Source: Dryomyza anilis
Taxonomy: Eukaryota > Arthropoda > Insecta > Diptera > Dryomyzidae
Assembly: GCA_951804985.1 (NCBI GenBank)
Contig: OX638131.1
Location: 4,216,001 to 4,280,000, forward strand
Direction: 5' to 3'
Length of the DNA: 64,000 nt
The position numbers were made by a program, and so were the translations under genes. Below, in pieces: positions 1 through 11,908 of this stretch (positions within the stretch are counted from its first letter, which is position 1; each line of letters opens with the position of its first letter). The notes below the pieces were generated by a model. The model was given only the letters and a program-made list of their open reading frames with translations. It made no database searches and was not told where the DNA came from.

Positions 1-540
1 ACTTTTTTCATTCATTTTTCAAAAAATGTATGTTTTAGTGTGTTTTGATTTTAAGATTACTCCTAGTGTAGATATATTATACATATTATTTTATGATAGT
101 TATATAAATATATGTTTTAAGAACTTATAATACAAGAAAAGACGAAAATAGTCTAAAGGACCAGATATCATACAATATATTTTAGCCTCTAACACAAAAA
201 ATAAATTGTTAAAAGTTTAAGTGTTGCGCATTGTTTCCCTAAACTTTTAATGCAGTTTTGTTGCCAAATGTAGGAGCATTTCAAATCAGTTTTTAAATTT
301 TGCAAATAATTACTTTTGCGAAAAAAACTAACTTTATATTTAAAAAATTTAATTTTTAATATAAAATAGAAATGTGAGAGAGACGATAAAAAAGATTGAA
401 ACTCTTGGCATTCAATCTTTTTCAATATCTTCTTTATCATCTTCTCCTTAATTTTCCTTCTTTTAATAGGACTCCTATTAAACGAATTTATTATAAATTG
501 TAAGTTCATATTTGACTAAATTTTTTAACTTTTTCTAAAC
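1..540. other. AT-rich non-coding stretch
   Basis: I see no gene, repeat boundary or structured element here. Stop codons are frequent in all frames, and the longest reading frame (minus strand, 189-509) has a Lys/Phe/Ile-rich composition expected by chance at this AT content. Confidence 0.6.
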
Positions 541-1228
541 AAAACGAGTTGGGAAAGTTAGGTCACATGGGTAAGTTCGGTCACATGGGTAAGTTCGGTC
601 ACATGGGGAGGACTTTTATAGTCGGTCGGGCCCGATTAAGGAATACCCTACACCTTTGGTGGGGATATTAATGTGGGATATTTAATTGCATACCTTAATT
701 TTAAAGATTTTAATTATGCTGAACCTCCCCACCCTCAGAATATTATTCACATATCAGACATTTACTTCTTATATCCCCATAAATTAAAAAATGTATATAA
801 AGTATAAAAAAAACTAATAAAATAAATAGAAACATATAATTGGGCGGACAACGTCTATATTTAAAATTTTTAAAGGCTAATATTTCATAGATTTGATTTT
901 AAAAATTTACGGATCAAATTTTCACTATGAAAACCTGGGAAATAATGAAAAAAAAGTGGTCGGAACACGCCCATTTTTGGACCACATATTTTTAGGTGAA
1001 TTATAACAATACGTTTTAAATTTTATACCTATATCTTGAATACTTTTCGTGTTATTAGTTCCGAAAGAGTTATATAAAAGTGGCTTGTATGGGAGGTGGG
1101 CGTGTCCGTTGACCGATTTGGCTCATTTTCCAACTCAGTTCCTAATTTTAAAATATATTGAGACGAAATTTCATCGCATTCTGATCAGTATTTCTCAAGT
1201 TATTCTGTATTCGGACAGCAAGACAGCA

Positions 1229-1264
<36 letters not shown>

Positions 1265-1407
1265 GGACGGACATGGCTAAACGGACTCGGGTAGTGATGC
1301 TGATCAAGAATATATATACTTTTCCATACCGGACACGCCTCCTAAGGGGCGTTACAATATATGCACAAAGTTAATATACCCTGTACCTCATAGGTGTGGG
1401 GTATAAA
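541..1407 (+). repeat. Dispersed repeat family R1, copy A (~0.87 kb)
   Basis: The sequence is closely matched along its length by 20714-21535. Both copies share the start (CGAGTTGGGAAAGTTAGG), the GGTCGGGCCCGA block, a GGACAGACGGACATGGCTAA block and the end (GGTGTGGGGTATAAA). This copy has an expanded (GACA)n tract at about 1230-1270, which mostly accounts for its extra length. No coding capacity is seen. I recall similar 'gacggacatggcta...gatcaagaatatatatac' repeats in many flies but cannot assign a transposon class, and no target duplication is clear. Confidence 0.8.
1230..1270. repeat. (GACA)n microsatellite
   Basis: About ten consecutive GACA-type tetranucleotides lie inside repeat R1 copy A. 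Copy B has only a short version at the same place, so the tract expanded after the copies diverged or before B was contracted. Confidence 0.85.
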
Positions 1408-1725
1408 AATGGTCAGACCATTGCAATTATTATACCGAATTACACAAATTTGATCACACATTAAACGTTTACTTGTCTACTTTTCAATTTTGGACCACTG
1501 TGAAACTTAAAAACAAATAACGAAACATAGACAATTTAAAACAGAAAATACATAAAATTTTAACACTAAATCATGAAATCTAAACAAAAAATGGAAAAAC
1601 AATTTTTATATTAAAAAAAAATTATTGAACTTTTCTAAATTATACAAATAATATTAATTTAAAAAAAAAAAATATATATATTTTATAAAAAAAAAAGAAT
1701 TAAAAAAAAAATTGATAGACAAATA

Positions 1726-2460
1726 AAAAATTTCATAGAAAATCAAAATTTTTATAGAAAATCAAAATTTTCATAGAAATTTAAGATATTAACAGATGGG
1801 AAATCAAAAATGACATAGAAAATTTAATATCTTATAGAAAATACAAATTTTTAGAGAATATCAAAATATACATAGAATATCAAAAATATCATAGAAAAAT
1901 CAATAATTTCATAGAAAAATCCAAAATTTCAAAGAAAATCAAAATTTTTAATAGAAAATAAAAATGTTTATAGACTCTTCAAGTATTTATAGAAAATTCA
2001 AATTATTATGGAAAATCAAAATAACATAGAATAATATTTCTATATTATTTTAATATTAATATTAAAATAAATATTTTTTACATAGAAAAATAAAAAAAAT
2101 TCACAGATTATCAAAGTTTTTATATAAAAAATTTCATAGAAAAATTAAAATTTTCAAAAAGAATATAAATTTTTATGGAATCTTAAGAATATTAAAATTT
2201 TCATAGAAACTCAAAATTTTCCTAGAATATCTATCCATATGTTTCAGAAAAAACTAAAAAGTTTATATTAAATACAAATTTTTAAAGAAAATACAAATTT
2301 GCATAGAAAAAATTAAAATTTTTTAACAAAATAAAAAAAAATCATTGAAAATAAAAAAAATCTAGTACTTAATTAAATTTTAATATAAAAATTAAAAATT
2401 CATAAAATATTCATTGAATTGAATATTTAATAAAAACAGCAAATTTTCGATAAAAAATTA
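1726..2460. repeat. Diverged ~19-bp tandem array (CATAGAAAATCAAAAATTT type)
   Basis: Irregular tandem copies of a unit close to CATAGAAAATCAAAAATTT, with many substitutions and small indels. The same unit forms a cleaner array at 16120-17600. The stretch 1408-1725 before it is A-rich with nothing identifiable. Confidence 0.7.
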
Positions 2461-2469
2461 AATTTATTT

Positions 2470-3120
2470 CACAGTAAACCCCGTAAAATCAGCTTTATAT
2501 ACCCCACACAAACTGAATTCATATTTCAAAAATAATTAAAACTCCATTAAATCGTTCTCTGCACTTCATTAAATCTACGTCCTTGAGATGCCACAAAGAT
2601 TCTCCAAGTTTCTGGTAGTTGAAATTTTCGCCTAAACGTGTCAATCGAATGAACTTCGTATGTTTGACGAATGCAACGTAAAAGTTGAGACACAACAAAA
2701 CACTCAACCGATTGTTAACGGAGTGACGGAGCCACATGGCTCTGACGTAACTTACGTGAGAGACTCAAAGCAGCCTCAGACAAACATGCGGAGCCACAGT
2801 TGGTACTGCTTTCTCTTTTAGTTCATGTTCTCTTCTCTCCTCCCTCTCCTGCCCTACGCTCACTTTTACATCTTTGGCTTCTTCGGCTACCAACTTTATG
2901 CAAAACCAACCGTGGAGCAAATTCAGAGATTTCATTAGCACTTACAGCATGCAATGCAGCCAAAATGGCGTAAAATGTGCTTTGTGTTGCTGTCCGTCTG
3001 TCCTTCCATCTGTCTTTCCGCCTTTCTGTCTGTCCGTCAGTCTGTCAATGCGTCACAGACACGTGACGCGTGCAACGACAACGACGAGGTAATTAAAAGA
3101 TGCTAATGAAGCAGCGACAC
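2470..3120. other. GC-richer non-repetitive block, possible regulatory DNA
   Basis: This block is visibly richer in G+C than its surroundings and lacks tandem structure. It includes a perfect 14-bp palindrome GAGCCACATGGCTC (about 2730-2743) and CT-rich tracts. Short open frames exist on both strands, such as 2519-2737 minus, but none has a recognisable domain or convincing splice sites. It could be an enhancer, a promoter or an unrecognised small exon. Confidence 0.3.
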
Positions 3121-3250
3121 GTTGCTGATTGTCGTGCATGTTGCTGAGGTTGCTGCTGCTCTTGTTGGGGGTGACGCTGTTGTTTTTGTTTTTGTTGTTG
3201 CTGTTGTAATTGTTGTAAGTTATGAACATGTTGTTGTGTTAAAAAGTTTT
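3121..3250. repeat. Degenerate GTT/GCT trinucleotide tract
   Basis: Runs of TTGCTG, GTTGTTTTT and GTTGCTGTTG without a long open frame. Such tracts are common in fly non-coding DNA. From 3251 to 3928 I see only T-rich sequence with nothing identifiable. Confidence 0.6.
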
Positions 3251-3928
3251 TGCTTTTGTTCTTTTTTGTCATAATTTTTCAGTTTTTTCTTCTTTTTTTT
3301 TATTTTTCTTCTACTTATTGTCGTCGCGTTATACGCTTCAGTCACCTCTTGTGACACATTTTTTAGCTGCTTTTAGTTTTCATTAAAAACTTAATTGAAA
3401 AGCTTTTGTGCATAAACTGTTTGTTGCAGTGCTGCCACCTAACGGTGTGGGTTGCCCACATTTTGTCAAAGGATGCTTTGAAAAGGATTTTCTGTTTTAA
3501 AATTAACTTGTTTTCATTATAAGATTTCTTTGCACTTTTTTTTTATATTTTATTAAATTTAAATTATTTTTTAGAATTCATTTTTTTATTTTGGTTTTTT
3601 AAAGTTTTTAATTGTAAAATTTTTATTTTTCATTTCATTTTATTTACCTACTGAGATATTTCCCTTACAAATTAAATTTTATTAATTACATAACTCTATT
3701 TAATACCAAAGTCGTCCTTGATCAACCTCGGAATTTCCAAATGTTCACACCGAAATTCATCTCGTAGAGTGAATCACCATGGCCCCCAAAAGGTGACGAA
3801 AACCCCATTTTCGAAAAAATATTTATGAATGATTTGATGACATCAATTACACTACCCAACAGTCATTATTTTTGTAATATGTAAAATGACGCCCTGATTC
3901 CGAAAATATGATTTAATAATGTTTCTTT

Positions 3929-4240
3929 GGATAATAATATTAATAGTTTGGCACTACAGTTTTATAAGTACTTAGGCCGAGCTCTCTCACCATTTTGAGC
4001 TGTGCGTGTTATTTTAGTACTCAACGTGGTGGGACCTACAGTTTATTGTCGGATCCGAAGAGCGGGTAAGAGCTTTTCGTAGGCAATGTTTTACTCTCGT
4101 AGGTTTTACCATTTACTGCCTAGAGGTAGCGCGGTATAGAAAAATGTTTCTATGAAAATATGTTGTTAGCCCCAGTCCAGGCTTGGGCCGGGGACCTTTC
4201 GGCTCGTAGTCCAATGCACTAACCACTGAGCTATCGCGGC
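3929..4240 (-). mobile_element. tRNA-derived SINE, family SA, copy 1
   Basis: On the minus strand the copy starts with a tRNA-like head containing a good A box (TAGCTCAGTGG) and a damaged B box (GGCCCAAGCC), followed by a body shared with copies at 7198, 35269, 48790 and 49738 (TACGAGAGTAAAACATTGCC, GCAATAAACTGTAGG, TCAAAATGGTGAGA). It ends in an ATT-rich tail. It abuts a foldback element at 4244. Confidence 0.85.
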
Positions 4241-4243
4241 TAG

Positions 4244-5665
4244 TGGATAGGTTTACAAAATAAGGGCCAAAACCTTTTGAACCGAGCTTTCATAAAGGTG
4301 CTCACATATATTTGTAAATATCTCGCGTTTTAAATAACACATATGATGAAGTGTTATATAGAATGAAAGGTAATTCAATATCCAATAAACATTTCTCAGG
4401 ACATTATTAAATTGGTTCATTAGTTTAAGAGAACTCGATAGGAGAACTTCTAAAAAGCATTTTTTTTCAACAAAAATTAAAAAAAATCTTTTATATAAAA
4501 AAATGAAAGAAAAATAAAAATGTGAGAAGATCACGCTCATTGATAGATGATTACCATTGATAGATGATTACTTGTAATTAATTTTAAATGTTATAACTTT
4601 ATCTTTTATATTTAACGAGATATGCGATCCTAAAAAGTAAACCCATTTCTCGTAGTAGTAGATTACGTAGAATAATTCGACTCACTTTCAAACTATGAAT
4701 TACTATTCTAGTAAAATATATTGAAAAAAAATTTCACATCGTTCGGAATAGCAGTTTTTAAGTTATCGTGTATAGGCGGTCTTTTTCGCGAGAATTCAGC
4801 ACAACATAGAAATATACATGGGCAGAGAAGTCTGAACAAAATTATATATGTTTTTTTTAATACAATTTTGTGGTTTTTTCACAGAGAAACCGATTACACG
4901 ACAAGATTCAGCAACCTTTAAGGGTTAAGATGTGAAAATATGGACAAGTTGGCAATTCTGGAAGTTCCTTTTTTGATCCGTTTTTCAATGTGATATGTTA
5001 TAATTATGATAAATGAGTCACGTTTGAGCGGTTTTCACGATAATTCATGAACGTGATTTTTCACAGAGAAACCGATTACACGACAAGATTCAGCAACCTT
5101 TTAGGGTCAGGCGGTCACCGACTCGGAAAGTGATGTTGATCAAGAAAATATATACTTTTTCATACTAGTCACGCCTACTAACATATCCTCACATACATTT
5201 TATAACTTGTAACCCATGGGTATAGGGTATATATAAAAAAAGCGATTTTTTTTTGGTTAATACTCAATTGTAATGCTTTCACATGATTTTTCTGTTCTCA
5301 AAATGTATCCATAGATTTCTTTTATTTTTACATTATTTTCTTTAAAAATGTGCAGGGTAATTTTGGAATATTACAAACTGTGCATCATCTTGCGTTTTCA
5401 ATTTTTGATAATTTTCGAAATGCATATTTCAATAAAATTTTGGTCGAAAAAATTTACATTTTTCGAGTTCTTCTATAGAGTTCTCTTAAATCAGTGAACC
5501 AATTCCAAAGAAAGAAAAGTTTATTCGTTATTTAATTACCTTTCATTTAATATAACAATTGAGTATATATATTTTATTAAACGCTAGATATTTAGAAATA
5601 TATGTGACCACCTTTTTGAAAGCACACCACAAAAGTTATTGCCCGAAATCTCGTAAACCTATCCA
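4244..5665. mobile_element. Foldback-like element with ~220-bp inverted arms
   Basis: The left end (TGGATAGGTTTAC at 4244-4256) and right end (its complement, ending 5665) begin imperfect inverted arms of roughly 220 bp. Shared blocks include TCACATATATTT.TAAATATCT, ATGAAAGGTAATT and TTTAAGAGAACTC. Between the arms, a ~45-bp segment (TTTTTCACAGAGAAACCG...) is directly duplicated at about 4874 and 5057, and 5106-5232 resembles the end of repeat R1. No transposase is visible, so the element is non-autonomous or a composite. Confidence 0.65.
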
Positions 5666-6060
5666 TAGAAAACTGTTTAATTCATATATTCAAATTCTGC
5701 GAGTCATTTCCAATAATAGAAAAATAATGTAATTTACTGCGCAAACTTTGTTGTGTAGTGTTATCGATTTCTGCAAATATATATATTTGATTTCACCAAT
5801 GATAAAAAAAGATATTTATCAGTAGAGAGCAAAAAATTCTTATTTTTTGTGAGGATTATAAATTGTGCGATGATAAAAAAACCATCTTCGAACCCATCGA
5901 TTTTTCCAAAAAACAATTTAGCAATTATGATCACCCTCACTCTCTAAGACATTAAAAATAATTAAATATGAAAGCGCATTTTTAGTGAAGCACAAAACCC
6001 AAAGGTTCTAAATTGTATCAGAGGCAATCAATGAATTAACGAACGAGAAAATCGACGATA

Positions 6061-6440
6061 ATTGGCATCAAGCACATGATTAGCACAAGCATATATTATT
6101 TATAATCATTAACATAATTATGAACATAATCATCACCATTAACAGCAACATTCTACTCAACATAGCCCTCTACAATTTTCTCCATAATATGCACAACATT
6201 ATACTCATCATTCTGCTCAACGTAATTATCAACATTATTAATATTAAACATTAACAGAATCATCATTATCATTACAAACATTATAAACATAGTCATCTGT
6301 AAACATTTTCATTAATAATATGCGGCACAAGCATCATTAAAATATCAACCTCAATATCAACAACAACCACAACAACTAGGAACATTAACGAGAAAGACGT
6401 TACTCATTAGGCTACAACAACAACTACAAAAACAACAACA
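6061..6440. repeat. Degenerate AAC/ATC/ATT trinucleotide tract
   Basis: Imperfect triplets such as AACATTATTAAC, ATCATCATT and CAACAACAAC with no long frame. The flanks 5666-6060 and 6441-6830 are AT-rich and hold nothing I can identify. Confidence 0.55.
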
Positions 6441-6839
6441 CCCCGTTCTGGCTTAATTAATTATATGAAACTGATTAAATTATGGGCCTCACATTTTTAA
6501 GCGCCAAACACCAAGGACATGAAAAGTAGGTTAGAGGTTGGCATTAATAACGGTAATGCACATATATAGCAACAGCTCATATGTTATTGTTGTTGTTGTT
6601 TTATAAACATATACAACAAAATTAATCATTAATGGATTTTTCATGTTTTTTTTTTATTTTTATTTTTTGCAAAATTTCAGGAACCAATGGGTTGTTTTTT
6701 TAGCTAAGAGTTATATTTACAAAAGAACTTTTTTTGTGATAAAAATATATCTAAAAATAATACAACTAAGTGTTATTAATATCATAATTAATTGGCAACA
6801 CTTTTTTTATACAAATCGCAGAATTTCATATTGAATATT

Positions 6840-7046
6840 GGCATTTCCTGGGGTTCCGGACGGGAATTTCGTATGCTTAAAACTTTAATATTTCGAAGGA
6901 AAATTAATCAATTTACTTGATTTTTCTTTGTTAAAGTAGTACTTAAAGTAGTATTAGAGAATTCTATACATAAGATCAAAATATATAAATTAAATAGTTG
7001 TCGTTCCGGACGGGACAAAAATGGAAGTAAATGTCTATGTTCATAT
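6840..7046. repeat. Dispersed repeat R2 (CCGGACGGGA family), copy 1
   Basis: Contains two GTTCCGGACGGGA motifs spaced about 150 bp apart. Related sequence occurs near 9330-9900 and 60780-61160 (GCGGACGGGACAAAAAG). The copy is broken on its right side by the solo LTR that starts at 7047. No coding sequence is seen. Confidence 0.45.
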
Positions 7047-7197
7047 TGTTACGAAAATTCAGTCTACGGAAAACTGTCCTACAATTTCGTATCTCTGGAT
7101 TGTGTACAAAATAAAAATACTCTTATGTTTGGTTTAAATTATAACAAACAACACTATTAATGCACTTTAATAAACAACTTTACTAATAACCAATTCT

Positions 7198-7494
7198 CCC
7201 TAACCAAAAATCCCGTAGCCGCAGTAGCTCAGTGGTTAGTGCGTTGGACTGCGAGCTGAAAGGTCCCCGGTTCAAGCCTGGACTGGGGCTAACAACATCT
7301 TTTCATAGAAACATTTTTCTATACCGCGCTACCTCTCGGCAGAAAATGGCAAACCTACGAGAGTAAAACATCACCCGCCGTTCGGATTCGGCAATAAACT
7401 GTAGATCCCACCACTTTGAGTACAAATATAACACGCACAGCTCAAAATGGTGAGAAAGCTCGACCGAAGTTCTTATAGGACTATTATATTATTA
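7198..7494 (+). mobile_element. tRNA-derived SINE, family SA, copy 2 (inside the solo LTR)
   Basis: The copy is flanked by a perfect 14-bp duplication TAATAACCAATTCT (7184-7197 and 7495-7508), direct evidence of retrotransposition into the LTR. The RNA polymerase III A box TAGCTCAGTGG is at 7225-7235 and the B box GGTTCAAGCC at 7269-7278. The body matches the other SA copies and the tail is ATT-rich. This copy gives the best view of the family's complete length, about 297 bp. Confidence 0.92.
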
Positions 7495-7646
7495 TAATAA
7501 CCAATTCTAACAACTGCTGAATATCCACTATTTAACATGACATTGTTCTCACTTTCCAATTTACTAATGAAGTGCTGTACCTCAGATGCGTCTCCTTTAT
7601 ATACTGCATGCATCATTTCGACACGTTTCGACAAGCTTCGACTTGT

Positions 7647-7659
7647 TTCGAGAACCTTC
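7647..7659. promoter_or_regulatory. Perfect heat-shock-element-like triplet in the LTR
   Basis: TTCGAGAACCTTC fits the TTCnnGAAnnTTC consensus for heat-shock factor exactly. It lies about 45 bp downstream of the LTR's TATA-like sequence, among repeated TTTCGA motifs from 7616 to 7672. Binding is inferred from the consensus only. Confidence 0.45.
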
Positions 7660-7979
7660 TACTCGTTTCGTGAATGACGCATGCTATTGGCATCTCATTC
7701 GCACTCATGTGTTTTAATGTGCTGATCTTCCATCACTTTCTCGCACATTGCTCAGTACGCTGAATGATCTTCCGTCTCTTTCTAACACATTGTTTAGTGC
7801 GCTGAATTGTCTTTCGTCTCATTTATTATTGTTGAATGCTGGCACAGTGGGGCAAATTACCTCTTTTCGTAACAATATGTATATTCCAATAAGACAGCGA
7901 ATTTTGAATACAAAATAGTTTTTTGAATTATTTTAAAAAATAGCTGAAATCATATGCTTTTTTGTATATTTACACATTA

Positions 7980-8271
7980 GCTGCGTTCCCGTTGTTTTTG
8001 ATCCTGATCCGTAGATCATTTTCTTATACAAAATGAAAACAAACAATTAGAACCAGGTTCGTTTTTGGATCAATTACTGATCTGGTACTGTACGTATCAA
8101 GAGTAAATTTGTTTGTGGTGATGTTATGCTATTGTGAATAGCACTTAATAAGAAGAAGAATTTGTGTTGAAAAAGAAAGGGCAGAAGAAAACAGTGCTGC
8201 CAAATTTATTAAAATAGAACCGATGGCGTTCCCGTGAAACAGATCTGGTTCAAGTACCACGGGAACGCAGC
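7980..8271. mobile_element. TA-flanked MITE (GCTGCGTTCCCG termini)
   Basis: Inverted ends GCTGCGTTCCCGT (left) and its complement (right, ending 8271) are flanked by TA at 7978-7979 and 8272-8273. The 292-bp interior has no reading frame. The TA target suggests a Tc1/mariner-type origin. Part of its interior (TTACTGATCTGGTACTGTAC) recurs at about 51152-51177, a fragment of a second copy. Confidence 0.75.
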
Positions 8272-8355
8272 TATTGTTTCCAAAGTTTATAGTTTTTATA
8301 AATAGTTTCCTAAAAATATTTTTTTATATATGTTGTATTTCTATATGCAGCCCTA

Positions 8356-8468
8356 GCGCTCCAACGTGTTGCAAACACGAAGTCAGCAGCACAACGAATC
8401 GTCGGCAATGTTCGATCTCAGGAACGCTGTTGTGACGCTGACTTCGTCTTTGCAACATGTTGGAGCGC
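8356..8468. mobile_element. Small hairpin MITE with ~44-bp arms
   Basis: Left arm GCGCTCCAACGTGTTGCAAA and a right arm that is its near-perfect complement, with arms of about 44 bp around a ~25-bp loop, flanked by TA on both sides. This is a 113-bp element with no coding content. The following stretch 8471-9030 holds nothing I can classify. Confidence 0.6.
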
Positions 8469-9031
8469 TAAGGCGAGGTAAAATGGCCGATTTCTTATAA
8501 CAAAATTGGCTACCACAACTAAACAAATTGGTTGAGTCAATTGTATTCATTAGTTGTGTGAACTGATACGCGGTTTTGCAACAACTAAATCAGTCGAATG
8601 TTGACAGAACTAAATAAATCGGTTGGCAAAAAAAGACGGTTGCCCCAACTTATTCGTTCTTTGGGTGCAGTCAAAAAGCCCTGGAGCAAGGCTTAGTTGC
8701 CACAAATTTCGATCCATTAAAGTGTCTGTTCAACTATTGGAACTTGAACTGTATTTTTAAATGTGGAACTTGTGTGGATTAAAAATAAAAATTGGTTAAA
8801 ATAGTGATTTTTGTAACGTTCCATGAACATATGTAGGGAATATTATAAATATTTTTGTATAATAATATACATTTATACCTTTTTAAAGTTAATTCGCTAT
8901 ATTATTCATAAACATGTTCCTATTAGGTTCTTCATTATATACATGCAACATATATGGAACATAATACATTTTATAATTTGCCACTATTTTTCCACGTCAT
9001 AACAACAAAGTTAACTCTGTCCATTTTCGTA

Positions 9032-9222
9032 TATGTTCCATTATCGGAATATATGACTTATATATCACAGCATGTTATTGCATTGTCCCACACATGTGCT
9101 CAGCCACCGCTTTGGAATTAAATTTATGTTCCATTATCAGAATGTATAACTTATATATCACAGCATTGTGACATATTATTGCGTATGTTCCATACATGTT
9201 CTTAGCCACCGGTTTGCAACTA
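9032..9222 (+). repeat. Two-copy direct repeat of ~95 bp
   Basis: The segment starting GTTCCATTATCGGAATATAT is repeated starting near 9124, with shared blocks ACTTATATATCACAGCAT and CAGCCACCG.TTTG. The copies are about 85% alike by eye. No reading frame is involved. Confidence 0.7.
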
Positions 9223-9329
9223 AAAATTACTAATTTGCAACACTGGTGTTAGAGGTAACTTAAAAGCTACACATTTGCCACAAAAGTTTGTGGCAATTGT
9301 CGAACCGTGGTTACTTGGGTAGCTGAGAT

Positions 9330-9900
9330 AATTTACTTTATTTTTGTATATATACACTTTCTTATTAGAAATTATAGATTTATCGTAATAAACCACAGAA
9401 TAATTCCGTTCGTTCCGCATGAAAATTTGCACTACGATTTTTTTTTGCTAAAAATAATTTTATGTGACAGGATAATAATCATTATAACGAAATAAAAAAT
9501 GATGTACGATTCGAATTACCAGATGTTTCTTAAAGTTTTTAATTTTTTACTTTTTTCTGAAAAAAAAGTTTTTTTTTTGATCTTTTTTACACTTTTGGTT
9601 CTGAAAGTTTCGGACGTGACAGATCTCAATTAGCTTGTTAAAAATGTTATGGATTACTAGGAAATCGATGTTTACATTTTTGAAAATTTCAAGAAAATTC
9701 TGCTTAAGAAACAGAGGATTCAACTCTTTAAAAAAATGCTGTTAGTTTAATATGATAATAAAATAATATTTTGTATCTGTATTTCTTTCAAATTATTTAA
9801 TTTAGTTACTCAAAGTACATGGAAAATGGGTATTTTTACCAGTTGTATATTATTTTTATTGAAAATTGATTAGATAAAAAAAAAAATACTGAAGTGATTG
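9330..9900. repeat. Dispersed repeat R2, copy 2
   Basis: Shares ordered, diverged blocks with 60780-61160 and 62270-62330: the TACGATTT...GATGTTT region, a TAGGAAATC block, a GAAAATTC.GCTT block and TAATATTTTGTATCTGTAT. It is non-coding. Its ends cannot be fixed by eye. Confidence 0.45.
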
Positions 9901-11908
9901 AGTTTTGTATAGAAAACATTGTATTTTAAAGTCTGACTTATTTTCGATTTCCAACTGAAAACTTTTCCCATGTAATGATTGCATTTTCATATCATATATT
10001 CACACAACATACAGGCTGTGTGGCCTTTTAGTGGTTTTAAAAATTAATTTATTTTACGTTGCACATTAACAGCAAATGTGTCAACAACCTAAAATTAGTG
10101 TCACACAAATGTCAGCCACATATTTTGTATTTCGGCGGTGACAGCAGCGCGGCAAAAACCTTGAAACTGGCGACTGCCAACAGAAAAGTTGTGCATTTTA
10201 TGCTAGTTTCAGAAAGTTAAATTTGTACAAATAAATATTTAATTTTAAAATATATATTTTTGCAGATTTTGGTTTTAATTTTAGCTTCATAGAATATTTA
10301 AAATTTTGTGAAAATTCAACGAAATATTTTCATGGAATTTTATAAATACTGTATGCCACAAAATAACGAAAATGTAAAGTTCTAAAATGCCAGCAACATC
10401 CACCGCCAGAGCAGCAATATCAACAACAACACCAATATCTGCAACACATTGCCATAGCAACGGAAACGACAAACAATTTCCAGTGCACTGAATTAATAAA
10501 GCCTCAAATTTCAAATTTCGAAATTATTATTCAGTCGTTTATTGGCGCGTTAAATTCGCATGCAACACACATGAGCAAGAGTCGTGCAACAGGGTTGCCA
10601 ACGTATCTAAAAATAAAATAGATGCTGACATATGAAAAATTATGCAAATTTTTCTTTTTATTTTTATGTAAATCAGAGAGAATTAAACCATTGTCGAAAC
10701 ATTTACTGTAAATTGTTTCATAAAATAGTTATTGTAAATTCAAAATGATCACTTATAATACTAATAATTAATTTAAACAAAACTTTTTACTAAACTTTTA
10801 AATTTCTTTAAATAATAAAAAATGAAACCAAGATTTATTTATATATTATAATAATAATGAAAATAATAATTATCATTATAAATATAGACACAATTAAATT
10901 AACACAAGTTTTCGAAAAAAAGTCTATTAAATATCACTTATAAAAATCCAAAATTGAATATTTTATAAATGATAAAAGTGTCTCTTGAATTTCTATTTTC
11001 TTTTGTTTTGGCTCTTTATTAAAAGTGAATTCTGCTGAAGCATCTAAAAGTTTATCTCATTATAATACCAAGAATACTTCAGAACTAACAAAAGTTCGTA
11101 GCATACAAAAAAGAAACAAAAAAATATTTACAAAAAATTAATGAAATTTAAGCAAAATGAATAAAAAATCTCTTCTTGTATTTTCCATTCATTAAAACCA
11201 ACGCATCAACGACTCTTCAGAAAACAATAGAAAGTCTGTTGACTTGACAACATGAGGAGGTTGTGCCAACCGAGGCATAATTGTTGGAATACAAGATGCC
11301 GTGCATAAGTGCGGATGCTGACATTTAATACTTGAGCATTTTTCTGATTAACAGAAAAAAAAACAAATCTTTTTTGTGCAATATGAGGAGATGGGCTACA
11401 GGCAGCAAGTATTGGTTGAGAAAACTTAAAAAAATTACTCAAAAATAATCTTAAATTTGTTATGCTTCATATTGGATTTTCTATATAACTTAAATAGTAT
11501 ATACTATAGTATATTTGAGTAATTACAACTTATTTTAAAGTGATAAAAAAAAGTTGTTACTTATTACACTCTGAAAACAACATAGTTTCTACTATTAAAA
11601 TTATTAAATAAGTTAAATTAATCTTTAATTCAATAAATACAATTCATAAATTAAATATATATATATATTTTTGAGTTCATAAAAATACATAAGTATACTA
11701 TTTAATAAATAGTTTATTAATCATTAACCAACATATATGACGTTTTTTCCGGAGTGTAGTAGTAATTTGGTCACTTTTCGGTGCAACGGCAACCCGTCTT
11801 TCCCTCTCAATATGCAGATTTTCGTGCAGTCACTTTCCCGTTGCTGTGCCAAAGAGTGCAAGGCGAGTAAGAGTGCGAGCAAAAGAAGAGCTCAATTTGG
11901 CATATGTC
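9901..11908. other. Unannotated AT-rich stretch
   Basis: I see no supported gene or repeat boundary here. The interval 10130-10560 is somewhat richer in G+C and has CAAC-type triplets (10400-10450). Short frames at 10287-10514 and 11206-11442 on the minus strand show no domain. Confidence 0.5.

Larger units (their letters stand above)
7047..7874 (+). mobile_element. Solo LTR, Ty3/gypsy-like
   Basis: The element begins TGTTACGAAAA and ends with the exact complement TTTTCGTAACA, so it has 5'-TG...CA-3' ends with 11-bp perfect terminal inversions. It is flanked by a 4-bp duplication ATAT (7043-7046 and 7875-7878), the target-site length typical of Ty3/gypsy elements. A SINE sits inside; without the SINE and its duplication the LTR is about 517 bp. 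A TATA-like TTTATATA lies near 7596. No internal retrotransposon region is attached, so this is best read as a solo LTR left by LTR-LTR recombination. Confidence 0.8.

Noticed and set aside
7218..7290. tRNA gene candidate
   Set aside because: Boxes A and B are good, but the head is joined to a body shared by five copies with target duplications, so it is a SINE.
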